A DNA stretch of 64,000 bases from Kineobactrum sediminis (GTDB lineage: Bacteria; Pseudomonadota; Gammaproteobacteria; Pseudomonadales; Halieaceae), in NCBI RefSeq assembly GCF_002868715.1, contig NZ_PKLZ01000015.1, positions 1 through 64,000 on the forward strand, given 5' to 3'. Each line of letters starts with the position of its first letter. Positions within the stretch are counted from its first letter, which is position 1. Of this stretch, positions 22,206-31,918 are shown one piece after another. Under the pieces are notes generated by a model that ran no database searches, was not told where the DNA came from, and worked only from the letters and a program-made list of their open reading frames with translations. A program made the position numbers and the translations under genes.

Positions 22206-23957
22206 GTGCCCGGCGCTACTCGCAGTATCCGTCGCCGCCGTCCTGAATCCGCTCCCGCCCTGGTGGCAGCGGGGATCCACCCATTGTTGGCCAGGGTCTA
22301 TGGCAGTCGCGGGGTGCTGTTGCCGGAAGAACTGCAGTTATCCTTTCGGGAACTGTTGGCGCCGCAGACCCTGAAGGGGGCCTCGCAGGCGGCAGTCCTG
22401 GTGGCAGATGCCCTGGCTGCCGGGCAGCGCATCCTGATAATCGGTGACTTCGATGCGGATGGCGCCACCAGTACCGCACTGGGTATCACCGCGCTGCGTG
22501 CCTTTGGCGCCACGGACGTTCATTACCTGGTGCCCAACCGTTTTCAATACGGTTATGGTCTTACTCCGGAAATTGTCGCCCTTGCCAGCGGGCTTCAGCC
22601 CGACCTGATCATCACGGTCGACAATGGTATTTCCAGTATTGACGGTGTGGCAGCGGCTCGCGCGCTGGGGATTAACACCCTGGTGACAGATCACCATCTG
22701 GCCGGCGCGCAATTGCCGGCAGCCGATGTGATTGTGAATCCCAACCAGCCCGGTTGTGGTTTCGAGAGCAAGGCTATTGCGGGAGTGGGTGTCATTTTTT
22801 ACGTGATGCTGGCACTGCGGGCCGAATTGCGTGAACGCGGCTGGTTTGCAGCGCGCGGCCTGCAGGAACCGGCGCTGGTGGAGTGCCTTGATCTGGTGGC
22901 TTTGGGTACCGTGGCGGATGTGGTGCCACTGGACCGCAATAACCGCATTCTGGTGGCGGCGGGGCTGCAGCGCATCCGCAGCGGGCGCGCCCGCCCGGGC
23001 ATCAATGCGCTGTTGGCCATAGCCGGACGCGATGCCGCTACGGTAGTCGCGTCGGACCTGGGGTTCGCTGTCGGTCCGCGCCTGAACGCCGCCGGCCGGC
23101 TGGAGGATATGTCGATAGGGATCGAGTGTTTGCTGGCAACCGAGGCCACCGCGACCGGCTATGCAGACAGGTTGCAACAGCTTAACCTGGATCGACGCGT
23201 AATTGAGCAGGATATGCAGCAGGAAGCGCTAACGTTGCTGGCAACCCTGCCATTGCATGAGGATATCAACACCACGCCGGCGGGTATTACGCTGTACGAA
23301 TCGGGCTGGCACCAGGGTGTGATCGGTATCCTTGCCTCACGGATCAAGGACCGCCTGCATCGCCCGACTATTGTTTTTGCCGATGCCGAACCTGGTGGCA
23401 ATGAACTGAAAGGCTCTGCGCGCTCCATCAGGGGTATTCATATTCGCGATGTTCTCGACGCGGTGGCCACTCGCAGCCCTGGCCTGATCAGTCGCTTTGG
23501 CGGCCATGCCATGGCCGCCGGCCTGAGCCTGCCGCGGGCGCACTACGAGGCCTTTGCTGAGGCTTTTGTAGCCGAGGTGGCACATCACGGCCGGGATCTC
23601 GACCTGGAGGTGGTAATAGAGTCCGATGGCGAGCTGTGTGCGCCGGACTTCGGCCTTGAGCTGGCGACCACGCTGCGCTTTGCAGGGCCTTGGGGACAAC
23701 ACTTTCCGGAGCCGGTGTTTGACGGTCGTTTTCGTATTGTGCAGCAGCGTCTGGTGGGGGCAAGGCATCTCAAGCTCGTGCTGATGCCGCCAGACAGTGA
23801 TGAGCTGATCGACGCCATCGCTTTTAACGTGGATACCGGGGCCTGGCCGAATCCGGCGCAGGAATGGCTCGAGGCCGCCTATCGCCTTGACGTAAACGAA
23901 TACCGCGGTCGCCGAAGCCTGCAGCTGGTGATCGAACAGCTGCAGCCTGTGGCCTGA
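22206..23957 (+). CDS. recJ: Single-stranded-DNA exonuclease RecJ
   Basis: 583 residues. It is a 5'-3' single-strand exonuclease of recombination and mismatch repair. DHH-family motifs: GDFDADGATSTA, ITVDNGISS and VTDHHLAGAQLPAADVIVNP in the first half, and the DHHA1-type GWHQGVIGILASRIKD and FGGHAMAAGLSLP later. GTG start two bases after the thrC stop suggests co-transcription. Confidence 0.95.
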   Translation: MPGATRSIRRRRPESAPALVAAGIHPLLARVYGSRGVLLPEELQLSFRELLAPQTLKGASQAAVLVADALAAGQRILIIGDFDADGATSTALGITALRAFGATDVHYLVPNRFQYGYGLTPEIVALASGLQPDLIITVDNGISSIDGVAAARALGINTLVTDHHLAGAQLPAADVIVNPNQPGCGFESKAIAGVGVIFYVMLALRAELRERGWFAARGLQEPALVECLDLVALGTVADVVPLDRNNRILVAAGLQRIRSGRARPGINALLAIAGRDAATVVASDLGFAVGPRLNAAGRLEDMSIGIECLLATEATATGYADRLQQLNLDRRVIEQDMQQEALTLLATLPLHEDINTTPAGITLYESGWHQGVIGILASRIKDRLHRPTIVFADAEPGGNELKGSARSIRGIHIRDVLDAVATRSPGLISRFGGHAMAAGLSLPRAHYEAFAEAFVAEVAHHGRDLDLEVVIESDGELCAPDFGLELATTLRFAGPWGQHFPEPVFDGRFRIVQQRLVGARHLKLVLMPPDSDELIDAIAFNVDTGAWPNPAQEWLEAAYRLDVNEYRGRRSLQLVIEQLQPVA

Positions 23958-24004
23958 ACTCCCGGCCTACGGTACACTGCGCGCCTTTTAACCGGGAACA
24001 GTAC

Positions 24005-25103
24005 ATGCTTGAAATCAATCCACTGATCCAGGCCCTCAAGGATATCCAGGCGCGCACAGCCGTGCTTAGGGGGTATCTTTGACTTTGATAATCGCAAAGA
24101 GCGCCTTGCCGAGGTAGAGCTGGACCTGGCCGAACCGAGTGTATGGGATGATCCGGAACGCGCCCAGGAACTGGGCCGCGAACGGGTGTCACTCTCGACT
24201 ATCGTCAATACTATCGAAGAACTGGACAGCGCCACGGTCGATGCCGCGGATCTGCTGGAACTGGCTGCGGCGGAAGATGATGAGGCAACAGTCGCCGACA
24301 TCGAGGCCGATGTAGAGGCGATGAGAAAACAGCTGGAGCAGCTTGAGTTTCGCCGTATGTTCAATGGCGAGATGGATGCCAATAACGCGTTCCTGGATAT
24401 CCAGTCGGGTTCAGGCGGCACCGAGGCCCAGGACTGGGCTGAGATGTTGCTGCGCATGTATCTGCGCTGGGGTGATGCCCGGGGCTTCAAGACCAGCCTG
24501 ATAGAAGTGTCCGCAGGTGATGTGGCCGGTATCAAGAGCGCGACCATCCAGTTTGAGGGCGAATATGCCTATGGCTGGCTGCGCACCGAAACCGGTGTTC
24601 ACCGGCTGGTGCGCAAGTCTCCCTACGATTCCGGCAACCGCCGCCATACGTCTTTTGCGTCGGTCTTCGTATCGCCCGAGATTGACGACAATATTGATAT
24701 CGATATTAACCCCGCGGACCTGCGGGTAGATACCTACCGCGCCAGTGGCGCCGGTGGCCAGCATGTCAACAAAACCGACTCGGCGGTGCGCCTCACCCAC
24801 AACCCGACCGGGATCGCGGTGCAGTGCCAGACCGAACGCTCCCAGCACCAGAACCGTGATCGCGCCATGAAGCTGTTGCGCGCCAAGTTGTACGAAATGG
24901 AAATCCAGAAGCGCAGTGTTGAAAAGCAGGCCATGGAAGACAGCAAGGCCGATATTGGCTGGGGCAGCCAGATCCGTTCCTATGTACTGGACCAGTCGCG
25001 AATCAAGGATTTGCGTACGGGTGTCGAGACCAGTAATACGCAGGCCGTGCTGGATGGTGCCATAGACCAGTTTATTGAAGCCTCTTTAAAGAAGGGGCTG
25101 TAA
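24005..25103 (+). CDS. prfB: Peptide chain release factor 2 (programmed +1 frameshift)
   Basis: RF2 releases peptides at UGA and UAA. ATG 24005 opens a 25-codon frame ending CUU UGA (24077-24082), preceded by the Shine-Dalgarno-like AGGGGG (24068-24073). The next frame from GAC 24081 continues to 25103. This is the classical autoregulatory frameshift, and about 365 residues result. GGQ is present in [11 protein letters not shown]. The stop-recognition tripeptide, normally SPF in RF2, reads SPY here ([18 protein letters not shown]). Confidence 0.95.
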
Positions 25104-25113
25104 GGGTAATCCG

Positions 25114-26610
25114 ATGAGTGACAATGACGTAAACTCCGCGGCACATGCGGATGAGAACAAGCTGATAGCCGAGCGCCGGGGCAAGTTGTCCCAGCTGCGC
25201 GAGCAACGCAATCCGTTCCCCAACGATTTTCGTCGCACTGGAATGGCCGGCGACCTGCAGCGTGAGTTTGGCGCCAGTGCCAAGGAAGACCTTGAAGCCG
25301 AGAATCGCTATTACGCCGTCGCCGGACGCCTGATCCGCAACCGCGGCGCATTCCTGTTGATTCAGGACGGTTCCGGCCAGATCCAGTTCTATATCAATCG
25401 CAAGGTGCTCGACGAGGCAACCCTGGCTGAAATCAAGAGCTGGGACCTGGGCGACATTGTAGCGGCTCGCGGTCCGCTGCATAAATCCGGCAAGGGCGAC
25501 CTGTATATCAATATGGAGGAGGCCCGGTTGCTGACCAAGGCCCTGCGTCCCCTGCCGGACAAATATCATGGCCTGGCGGATCAGGAGCTGCGCTACCGGC
25601 AGCGTTATGTAGACCTGATCGTGAATCCGGATGCCCGCGCCGTATTCCAGTTGCGCTCACAGGTTATCCGCTTCGTGCGGCACTATATGGAGGACCGCGG
25701 CTTTATGGAAGTTGAAACGCCCATGATGCACGTTATCCCCGGCGGTGCGGCGGCGAAGCCCTTCGTGACCCATCACAATGCGCTGGATATGGACATGTAC
25801 TTGCGCATCGCGCCGGAGTTGTATCTCAAGCGCCTGGTGGTCGGTGGCTTTGAGCAGGTGTTCGAGATCAATCGCAGTTTTCGCAACGAGGGTCTCTCGA
25901 CCCGGCACAATCCTGAGTTCACCATGCTTGAGTTCTATTGGGCCTACGCCGATTACCAGGATGCGATGGACCTTACCGAGGATATGCTGCGCCAGCTGAC
26001 GGTCACTGTGCTGGGCGATACCACAGTGCATTACCAGGGCGCCGCTTACGATTTTTCCCTGCCATTCAAACGGATGACCGTATTTGATTCCATCTTGCAC
26101 TATAACCCGGAGATCAGTGCTGCCCAGCTGATGGATGAAAAAGCAATACGCGAGCTGGCGACCAGGCTGGGTATTGCGCTCAAGGACAGCTGGGGGCTGG
26201 GTAAGTTGCAGATAGAGATTTTTGAAAAAACGGTAGAACACCAGCTGGATCAACCGACCTTCATTACCGCCTATCCCACCGAAGTGTCGCCCCTGGCCCG
26301 GCGCAGGGATGATGACCCGTTTGTGACCGAGCGTTTTGAGTTTTTTGTCGGTGGCCGGGAGTTGGCCAATGGCTTTTCGGAGCTGAACGATGCCGAGGAT
26401 CAGGCAGAACGATTCCGGGAACAGGTTGCCGACAAGGATGCCGGAGACGAAGAGGCGATGCACTTCGACTATGACTATGTAAGGGCGCTGGAATATGGCA
26501 TGCCGCCCACTGCGGGCGAGGGTATCGGAATTGATCGCCTGGTGATGTTGCTGACCGATTCGCCCTCTATTCGGGATGTTCTGCTGTTTCCGCATATGCG
26601 GCCCGAGTGA
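25114..26610 (+). CDS. lysS: Lysyl-tRNA synthetase (class II)
   Basis: 498 residues. The N-terminal OB-fold anticodon-binding domain (about 60-150) is followed by class II catalytic motifs: motif 2 as [20 protein letters not shown] and motif 3 as [11 protein letters not shown]. It ends [14 protein letters not shown], as in other LysS. It lies 10 bp after prfB, the usual prfB-lysS operon. Confidence 0.97.
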   Translation: MSDNDVNSAAHADENKLIAERRGKLSQLREQRNPFPNDFRRTGMAGDLQREFGASAKEDLEAENRYYAVAGRLIRNRGAFLLIQDGSGQIQFYINRKVLDEATLAEIKSWDLGDIVAARGPLHKSGKGDLYINMEEARLLTKALRPLPDKYHGLADQELRYRQRYVDLIVNPDARAVFQLRSQVIRFVRHYMEDRGFMEVETPMMHVIPGGAAAKPFVTHHNALDMDMYLRIAPELYLKRLVVGGFEQVFEINRSFRNEGLSTRHNPEFTMLEFYWAYADYQDAMDLTEDMLRQLTVTVLGDTTVHYQGAAYDFSLPFKRMTVFDSILHYNPEISAAQLMDEKAIRELATRLGIALKDSWGLGKLQIEIFEKTVEHQLDQPTFITAYPTEVSPLARRRDDDPFVTERFEFFVGGRELANGFSELNDAEDQAERFREQVADKDAGDEEAMHFDYDYVRALEYGMPPTAGEGIGIDRLVMLLTDSPSIRDVLLFPHMRPE

Positions 26611-26694
26611 CCGGTCGTCATGTTGAGAGGCGTCGCTGGCGGGATGACGCGGTGGTACACTTTATGCCATGTCGATAATTGTAAGGATCTACTT

Positions 26695-27285
26695 GTGAAG
26701 GCGCTTGTTAACTCCAGCCCGATCATCATTGTCATTACACTACTGGCGCTGGCAGGTTGTACCAGTGTGCCCGCTGATTTACCGGAAGCGGCGGCCCCCG
26801 GCCCGACACCAGAGCTGACCCTGAACTTGCCCTCTCGCGAGGCACGCAAGTCCTGCGACTGCCAGGAGCGCGACCAGACATTCCTGGAGCGCGGTTTTGC
26901 TGTTCTGGCGATGGGTGACCCCGAAGAGGCACTGGCCTATTTCGAGCGCTACAAGCGGGTGGAAAACTCTCTCGAGGCGCAGTGGGAAGCGGATATGGCA
27001 ATTACCTGGGTAGGTATGTTGTCGGCGGCAGAACCGCTGGTCGTTGACGACGCCATGCGGGCGAGTTACGAGCGGCTGGTCGATCGTCTCCAGCCGGAGA
27101 TGCAAGTGCACTCTACCACCTTGCTCCTGCGCGATGCGATGGTCTCAATGCAAACCATGAGTGATCGCATAGCTGAGCTTGAAGCTACCAATAGCGGGCT
27201 CAGGGAAGACCTTGAGAAGCGTGACGAGGCGATCAAGCGCTTGCGGGATTTGACCCTGGGGCAATCGCGGGCAACACGACCGTAA
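26695..27285 (+). CDS. Predicted lipoprotein with C-terminal coiled coil
   Basis: 196 residues from GTG 26695 (AAGGATC upstream). The lipobox LALAGC is near residue 22, so the mature protein is lipid-anchored. The middle region is helical and TPR-like, the end a coiled coil (IAELEATNSGLREDLEKR). The gene overlaps the 3' end of a convergent histidine kinase by 53 bp. A lipoprotein beside a two-component system recalls QseG next to QseE/QseF, but I cannot show homology. Confidence 0.78.
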   Translation: MKALVNSSPIIIVITLLALAGCTSVPADLPEAAAPGPTPELTLNLPSREARKSCDCQERDQTFLERGFAVLAMGDPEEALAYFERYKRVENSLEAQWEADMAITWVGMLSAAEPLVVDDAMRASYERLVDRLQPEMQVHSTTLLLRDAMVSMQTMSDRIAELEATNSGLREDLEKRDEAIKRLRDLTLGQSRATRP

Positions 27286-28756
27286 AGACAGACCCGGCAC
27301 CGGGTTCGCTGCGCACACTGATACGGCCTCCCAGAAGCTCACAGTATTCTCGGCAGATCGCCAGGCCAAGACCGGTGCCGCCATAGCGGGCACTCGTAGC
27401 AGGTTCGGCCTGTACAAAGGCGTCAAATACTCGTGACTGCTGCGCTTCATCCATGCCAATGCCGGTATCGGTGACCGAGAATGTCAACCAGCCATCGGTG
27501 GCACTCGCGGTAACGCTGATGTCGCCATCGTCGGTAAACTTGCAGGCGTTGCTCAACAGATTCATGAACAATTGTCGGAAGCGGGTGGCATCCGAATACA
27601 GGGGAGGCAGCGCCGAGCAGTCGCAGAGATGCAGGCGATTATTCTTGTCGCGCAACAATGGTTCCATGCCCTCGGCGACTTGCTCAATGATATGTCCCGG
27701 TGCGAAGTGCTCATGGTGCAGGGTCATCTTGCCTGTTTCAATTTTTGACAGGTCAAGAATGTCGTTGATCAGGGCCAGCAACTGTCGTCCCGACAGAACA
27801 ATTTTTTCGAGATCGCGCTGAAACTGCTTGCGATCCACTTCGCCCTGATCATCAAGTTCGTCGCCCAGCATTTCACTGTAACCAATGATCGCGTTCAGTG
27901 GTGTGCGCAATTCGTGGCTGACATTTGCCAGAAACCGGCTCTTGGCGGCATTGGCATCGTCCGCGACATCCCTGGCCTGACGTACTTCCTCGATGGCGTT
28001 ACCGAGTTTGTCGGACATGGCGTTAAAGGCCGTGGCGAGATCACCCAGCTCGCCACGATCCTCGATATTGTCAATCCGGTAATTGAGGTCCCCGCTGCCA
28101 ATGCGTTCTGTACCGGTTTTCAGGCGCTTGAGTGAGCGATTGGTATAGCGCAACAGGAAGAATCCCAGTAACGCGGTGAGGAAAATGGAGCTCAGGAAGC
28201 CCAGCACCGTGATGCGATCGGTGAGTGCGATGGTTCGATCAATAATACTGGCGCGCTGAACGGCTATAAAAGCCTGGCGCTGTTCCAGCTGGCGCAGGTG
28301 CTCCAGGGTTTCGATATAAGGTAATGGATCATCCATATCGCCATCGAAGCCAGGGTCGTTATAGCGACGATAAAATTCAAGCCAGCTTGCCAGCAGGAAA
28401 TTGCTGGCTTGTGCCAGGCGCTCAAATTGTGGCCGTGTCACCTCGGTGCTGAGAGTGCCCAACTGCTCAATTCCGGCGCTGATGCTTTCGATATCAGCTT
28501 CTGCCTCTGCCAGTTCGGTCGGATCCAGCTTGTCCTGGGTAGTCTCGCGCAATGTTGCCAGAATCAGGATCTGCTGGCGCTGATCTTCGAGTAACTGGGC
28601 GGCAGCGGTTGATAGCTGAGCCGCATTAACCGAACTGCGATAGGCGATCATGCTTTCGTTTCGCGCGTAGCTGCCCCACAGGTGAGTGCCCACATTGAGT
28701 GCGAACAGCGCCAGAATCGCAAACAGGGATAGCGTTAGTCTGCGACGCAGGCTCAT
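27233..28756 (-). CDS. Membrane sensor histidine kinase
   Basis: 507 residues. TM1 is near 8-26, a periplasmic helical sensor spans about 30-165, TM2 about 170-192, then HAMP. HisKA follows with the phospho-His in NVSHELRTPLNAIIGYSEM, and a HATPase_c with N-box LLSNACKFTDDG and G-boxes DTGIGMDEAQ and YGGTGLGLAI. Third gene of a minus-strand operon after a receiver-only protein (4-bp overlap) and a receiver-cyclase. Confidence 0.93.
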   Translation of the reverse strand: MSLRRRLTLSLFAILALFALNVGTHLWGSYARNESMIAYRSSVNAAQLSTAAAQLLEDQRQQILILATLRETTQDKLDPTELAEAEADIESISAGIEQLGTLSTEVTRPQFERLAQASNFLLASWLEFYRRYNDPGFDGDMDDPLPYIETLEHLRQLEQRQAFIAVQRASIIDRTIALTDRITVLGFLSSIFLTALLGFFLLRYTNRSLKRLKTGTERIGSGDLNYRIDNIEDRGELGDLATAFNAMSDKLGNAIEEVRQARDVADDANAAKSRFLANVSHELRTPLNAIIGYSEMLGDELDDQGEVDRKQFQRDLEKIVLSGRQLLALINDILDLSKIETGKMTLHHEHFAPGHIIEQVAEGMEPLLRDKNNRLHLCDCSALPPLYSDATRFRQLFMNLLSNACKFTDDGDISVTASATDGWLTFSVTDTGIGMDEAQQSRVFDAFVQAEPATSARYGGTGLGLAICREYCELLGGRISVRSEPGAGSVFTVVLPAIAPGSNPASA

Positions 28757-29127
28757 GGGCGTTTCAGCCTCTCGATCTTGGCCAGCAGTTCCGGGAAATC
28801 GATGGGTTTGGTGGCGTAATCGTCACAGCCGGCGGCGAGGGCATTACGCCGATCGGCGTCCATGGCGTGCGCGGTGAGCGCAATGATGGGAATATCACGC
28901 AGAGCGGCATCCTTGCGGGCGTGGTCACAGGCGGTCCAGCCGTCCATGACGGGCAGGTTCATGTCCATGAGCACCAGGGCCGGATGGGCGCTGGTCATGA
29001 GTGCCAGCGCCTCTTCGCCATTGACCGCGACAATGACTCGCAGGCCTGCCCTCATCAGGCGCCGGGTCAGCATCTCGCGATTGAGCTCGTTATCCTCGAC
29101 CAGCAGTATGGGTCTTTGCTCAGTCAT
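28753..29127 (-). CDS. Stand-alone response-regulator receiver
   Basis: 124 residues, only a CheY-like REC domain: acidic pocket ED near 10-12, phospho-Asp in LVLMDMNLPVMDGW, Thr in IIALTAHAMD and Lys in DYATKPID. With no output domain it probably shuttles phosphate or controls the neighbouring kinase and cyclase. It overlaps both neighbours (4 and 8 bp). Confidence 0.92.
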   Translation of the reverse strand: MTEQRPILLVEDNELNREMLTRRLMRAGLRVIVAVNGEEALALMTSAHPALVLMDMNLPVMDGWTACDHARKDAALRDIPIIALTAHAMDADRRNALAAGCDDYATKPIDFPELLAKIERLKRP

Positions 29128-30571
29128 CAGCCCTGCCTCTTATAGTGTAGGTAGTGACGGACTGATCAATGCCGCGGACATTGAGATCCCGCTGGTTGGT
29201 GAGTGTATAGTCGCCGCGCAATTGTTGGCGGGTGCTGTCGGAAATCAGGATTTCACCGCCGAGGCAGTGGTCCTCGATCCTGGATGTTACGTTCATCGGA
29301 TGGCCTACAAAGCCGTATTTGCTGCGACGTTCCGAACCGATATTGCCCGCGATCACCGTGCCCGTGTTCAGGGCAATGCCCATGGCCAGTTCCGGCAGGC
29401 CTTCAGCGGCATTCTGGCGATTGACGTCGGCCATGGCCGCCTGCATGGCCAGCGCGCAACGCACCGCCCTGTCGGCGTCGTCATCACGATGCTGGGGGGC
29501 GCCGAACACTGCCAGAATGGCGTCGCCGATAAACTCATCAATCGTGCCGTTAGAGGCCATGATGATATCCGTCATCGCGCCGAGGTAGCGGTTGAGCATG
29601 GTGACAACCTGCGCCGGTGCCAGGTGCTCACTCATGGTTGTGAAACCGCGAATATCCGACATCATGATAGTGACTTCACGCAAGTCACCGCCCAGCTCCA
29701 GGCCCTCAGGACGTTCCAGGATATCGGTGACGATCTCATCGGAAAGATAGCGGCCAAAGGTGGCGCGAATGAACTTCTGGTTGCGTTCCAGTTGCTGGCG
29801 GTACTGTTCTTCCCGGTCGTGCCAGCGCTTGCGTTCAATACCTGCCTTTATCCTGGCCTGCAACAATACGGGATTGAATGGCTTGAGCAGGTAATCATCG
29901 GCACCGGCTTCAATGCAGGCGATGATGCCCTCCATGTCCTGGCTGCCTGAAATGACAATTACCGGGGTGGCGCGCCAGTCGGGGTGCTCCTTGATCCGCC
30001 TCAGTACCTCGCGGCCATCCATCTCCGGCATCATCAGGTCCAGCAAAACCACGTCTACATCAGCGTCTGCCAGTGTACGCAGGGCTTCTTCGCCACTCGC
30101 GGCAGTCACCACCAGGTGGCCGGAGCGCGACAGGTAGCGGGCCACCAGTTCGCGATTTTCCTGCAGGTCATCCACTGCCAGAATAAAACCGGGCTCGGCG
30201 GCAATCACCGGTTTGCCGATCGTACCTCCATGGCCGGGGTTGGCATCAGCCATCCGTATCGCCTTGAGTAATCTGGCCAGGGCTTCATCCAGGTCCTGTG
30301 CCTGGTGATCGATATCCTCCCGGAGCATTTCGGCATAGCCGCGCAGTGCGGCCAGGGCATTCATTTGATCGTGATGATTGCCGGTGCCGGCAACCGGTTC
30401 CTGCAGCAATGTCTCAAGATTGGCGGCGGCCCGGAACAGGCGGTTGAAATCCTCGACGGTTGCGGCGTCAAGGCTCTCCCGCGAGCGTTCAAACAAGTCG
30501 CGGAGTTCGGCGATTATGCGCAGCAGGAGATCGCTCCACAGGGCGTCGCCTTCGCTTATTTCGGTGTTCAC
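29120..30571 (-). CDS. Response regulator with class III adenylate/guanylate cyclase output
   Basis: 483 residues. A helical N-terminal region (about 1-130) comes first. The REC domain (about 140-260) has phospho-Asp in VVLLDLMMPEMDG and Lys in DYLLKPFNP. A coiled linker and a class III cyclase domain (about 295-465) follow, with metal-binding MMSDIRGFTTMSE and FIGDAILAVFGAP. It would make a cyclic nucleotide under phosphorelay control; cAMP or cGMP cannot be settled by eye. A Crp-type regulator is divergent across 216 bp, a plausible receptor for the product. Confidence 0.92.
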   Translation of the reverse strand: MNTEISEGDALWSDLLLRIIAELRDLFERSRESLDAATVEDFNRLFRAAANLETLLQEPVAGTGNHHDQMNALAALRGYAEMLREDIDHQAQDLDEALARLLKAIRMADANPGHGGTIGKPVIAAEPGFILAVDDLQENRELVARYLSRSGHLVVTAASGEEALRTLADADVDVVLLDLMMPEMDGREVLRRIKEHPDWRATPVIVISGSQDMEGIIACIEAGADDYLLKPFNPVLLQARIKAGIERKRWHDREEQYRQQLERNQKFIRATFGRYLSDEIVTDILERPEGLELGGDLREVTIMMSDIRGFTTMSEHLAPAQVVTMLNRYLGAMTDIIMASNGTIDEFIGDAILAVFGAPQHRDDDADRAVRCALAMQAAMADVNRQNAAEGLPELAMGIALNTGTVIAGNIGSERRSKYGFVGHPMNVTSRIEDHCLGGEILISDSTRQQLRGDYTLTNQRDLNVRGIDQSVTTYTIRGRADD

Positions 30572-30787
30572 TTATCGGGGTACCCCGGTTGATGACTTGG
30601 GCTGCAGTATAACGAGGCAATCTTTACTGTGGAAATCGACTTTTCGTTCGTTATATGAAAAGGAAAGCCGTGCAGACGCAGGAGGCGGGCTGCTTTTCTA
30701 CAGCAGGTGCGTTTTGGGCGTACTTTGAGTTACCATGGCGAACGAGCTTCAGTGATAAAGGGTTTTCATGGGGCAGGAAAAACAAGC

Positions 30788-31435
30788 ATGTTGCAACAAG
30801 TAGAAATCTTCCAGGGGCTGACCCGGGAGGAATTGGATGCATTAGCCAGTAGCAGCACCAGTCGTTCTTTCCCCAAGAATACGGTGGTGATACATGAAAA
30901 TGATCCTGCTGATTCTCTGTTTATCATAGAGAGTGGCAAGGTCAAGGTCTATTGCAGCGATAAGAACGGCAAAGAGTTCATCATGAACACCCAGGGCGCC
31001 GGGGATTATTTTGGTGAACTGGCGCTGCTGGATGACTCAGTTCGCTCAGCTTCGGTGCGCACGGTCGAAAAATGCAGTTTCTGTATCATCTTCAAGGACG
31101 ACTTCAACAGGGTCCTGGATGAACATCCGAGTATTGCCCGAAAATTGATCAGTAACCTGGCGCAGCGCGTGCGCAAACTGACTGCCGATGTCAAGAGCCT
31201 GGCTCTGCAGGATGTTTACGGCCGGGTGGCCAATGTGCTGATGGACCTCTCCGAGGAACGCGGTGATGGCACATTGTTTATCCCCGAAAAACTGACCCAG
31301 CAGGATATTGCCGATCGCGTTGGCGCATCGCGTGAAATGGTGGCACGGATCCTCAAGGATTTGACCATCGGCGAATATATCCGCTTCGAAGGTCGTCATA
31401 TCATCATCAATACCCGCCTGCCGGCGAAATACTAA
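30788..31435 (+). CDS. Crp/Fnr-family cyclic-nucleotide-type regulator
   Basis: 215 residues from ATG 30788. The cNMP-binding domain is at 10-125, with GDYFGELALLDDSVRSASV as the phosphate-binding cassette, followed by a long dimer helix. The C-terminal winged HTH is LTQQDIADRVGASREMVARILKDL. No Fnr-type Fe-S cysteines are seen. The longer reading from 30707 has no family support at its N-terminus. It is divergent from the cyclase operon, so a cAMP-sensing circuit is likely. Confidence 0.92.
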   Translation: MLQQVEIFQGLTREELDALASSSTSRSFPKNTVVIHENDPADSLFIIESGKVKVYCSDKNGKEFIMNTQGAGDYFGELALLDDSVRSASVRTVEKCSFCIIFKDDFNRVLDEHPSIARKLISNLAQRVRKLTADVKSLALQDVYGRVANVLMDLSEERGDGTLFIPEKLTQQDIADRVGASREMVARILKDLTIGEYIRFEGRHIIINTRLPAKY

Positions 31436-31664
31436 CCGCCCGGCAAGGAAGTAGCCGGGCACGGGTAGTTGTTGATAGTTGTCGAGAAGTTGTCGAGAAA
31501 TTTTACAAACCGCCGTCCCGGCTCCTGGTGTATCCCAGTGCTCCCTGTTTAACCTGTTGATTAATAGCGTTTTCAGGCTCGCAGGCGCAATTTTTGCTTC
31601 GAGATGACTGTCATGTGATCTGCCAAGACATGGCTTAAATTGCCGTAGTCAAAGGAGAGCAAAG

Positions 31665-31865
31665 ATGAAAAATCATATCAATCAAGGACTTATTGCAGTC
31701 ACAGCACTTGGCATCAGCCAGCTGAGTATGGCGGGTAGTGTCCCCTTGGGCGGCCCTGTGCTGGGCGTGGGTTTGCCTGCAGGCATCGGCGGTCTGGCCG
31801 CGATTGGCGGGGTGGCGGTGATTATCGGCGCCCAGTTGATCAAGCGTAAAAACCTCAAAAAGTAA
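31665..31865 (+). CDS. 66-residue candidate exosortase substrate
   Basis: Tiny protein with RBS AAAGGAGAG. Residues 1-23 are a signal peptide ending SMAG. VPLGGP follows at 26-31, then GLPAG at 36-40, a hydrophobic helix at about 41-59, and a basic tail KRKNLKK. LPAG plus helix plus KRK is the layout of PEP-CTERM/VPLPA-type sorting tails, leaving only about a dozen residues of mature protein. It lies 53 bp before a desaturase-exosortase fusion on the same strand, so it is probably its dedicated partner. Confidence 0.75.
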   Translation: MKNHINQGLIAVTALGISQLSMAGSVPLGGPVLGVGLPAGIGGLAAIGGVAVIIGAQLIKRKNLKK

Positions 31866-31885
31866 GGCGTATTGCCAGCGTGCAT

Positions 31886-31909
31886 CGCCCGCCGGCACCC
31901 TGGCGGGCG
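31886..31909 (+). promoter_or_regulatory. Hairpin between exosortase substrate and exosortase genes
   Basis: Perfect 8-bp stem CGCCCGCC / GGCGGGCG with an 8-base loop, no T-run, ending nine bases before the exosortase ATG. It could lower expression of the enzyme relative to the substrate. Confidence 0.5.
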
Positions 31910-31918
31910 CGGTAAAAT

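Noticed and set aside
31438-31459. Hairpin after the Crp-like gene as a terminator
   Set aside because: The GCCCGGC/GCCGGGC stem is good, but no T-run follows, so termination cannot be claimed.
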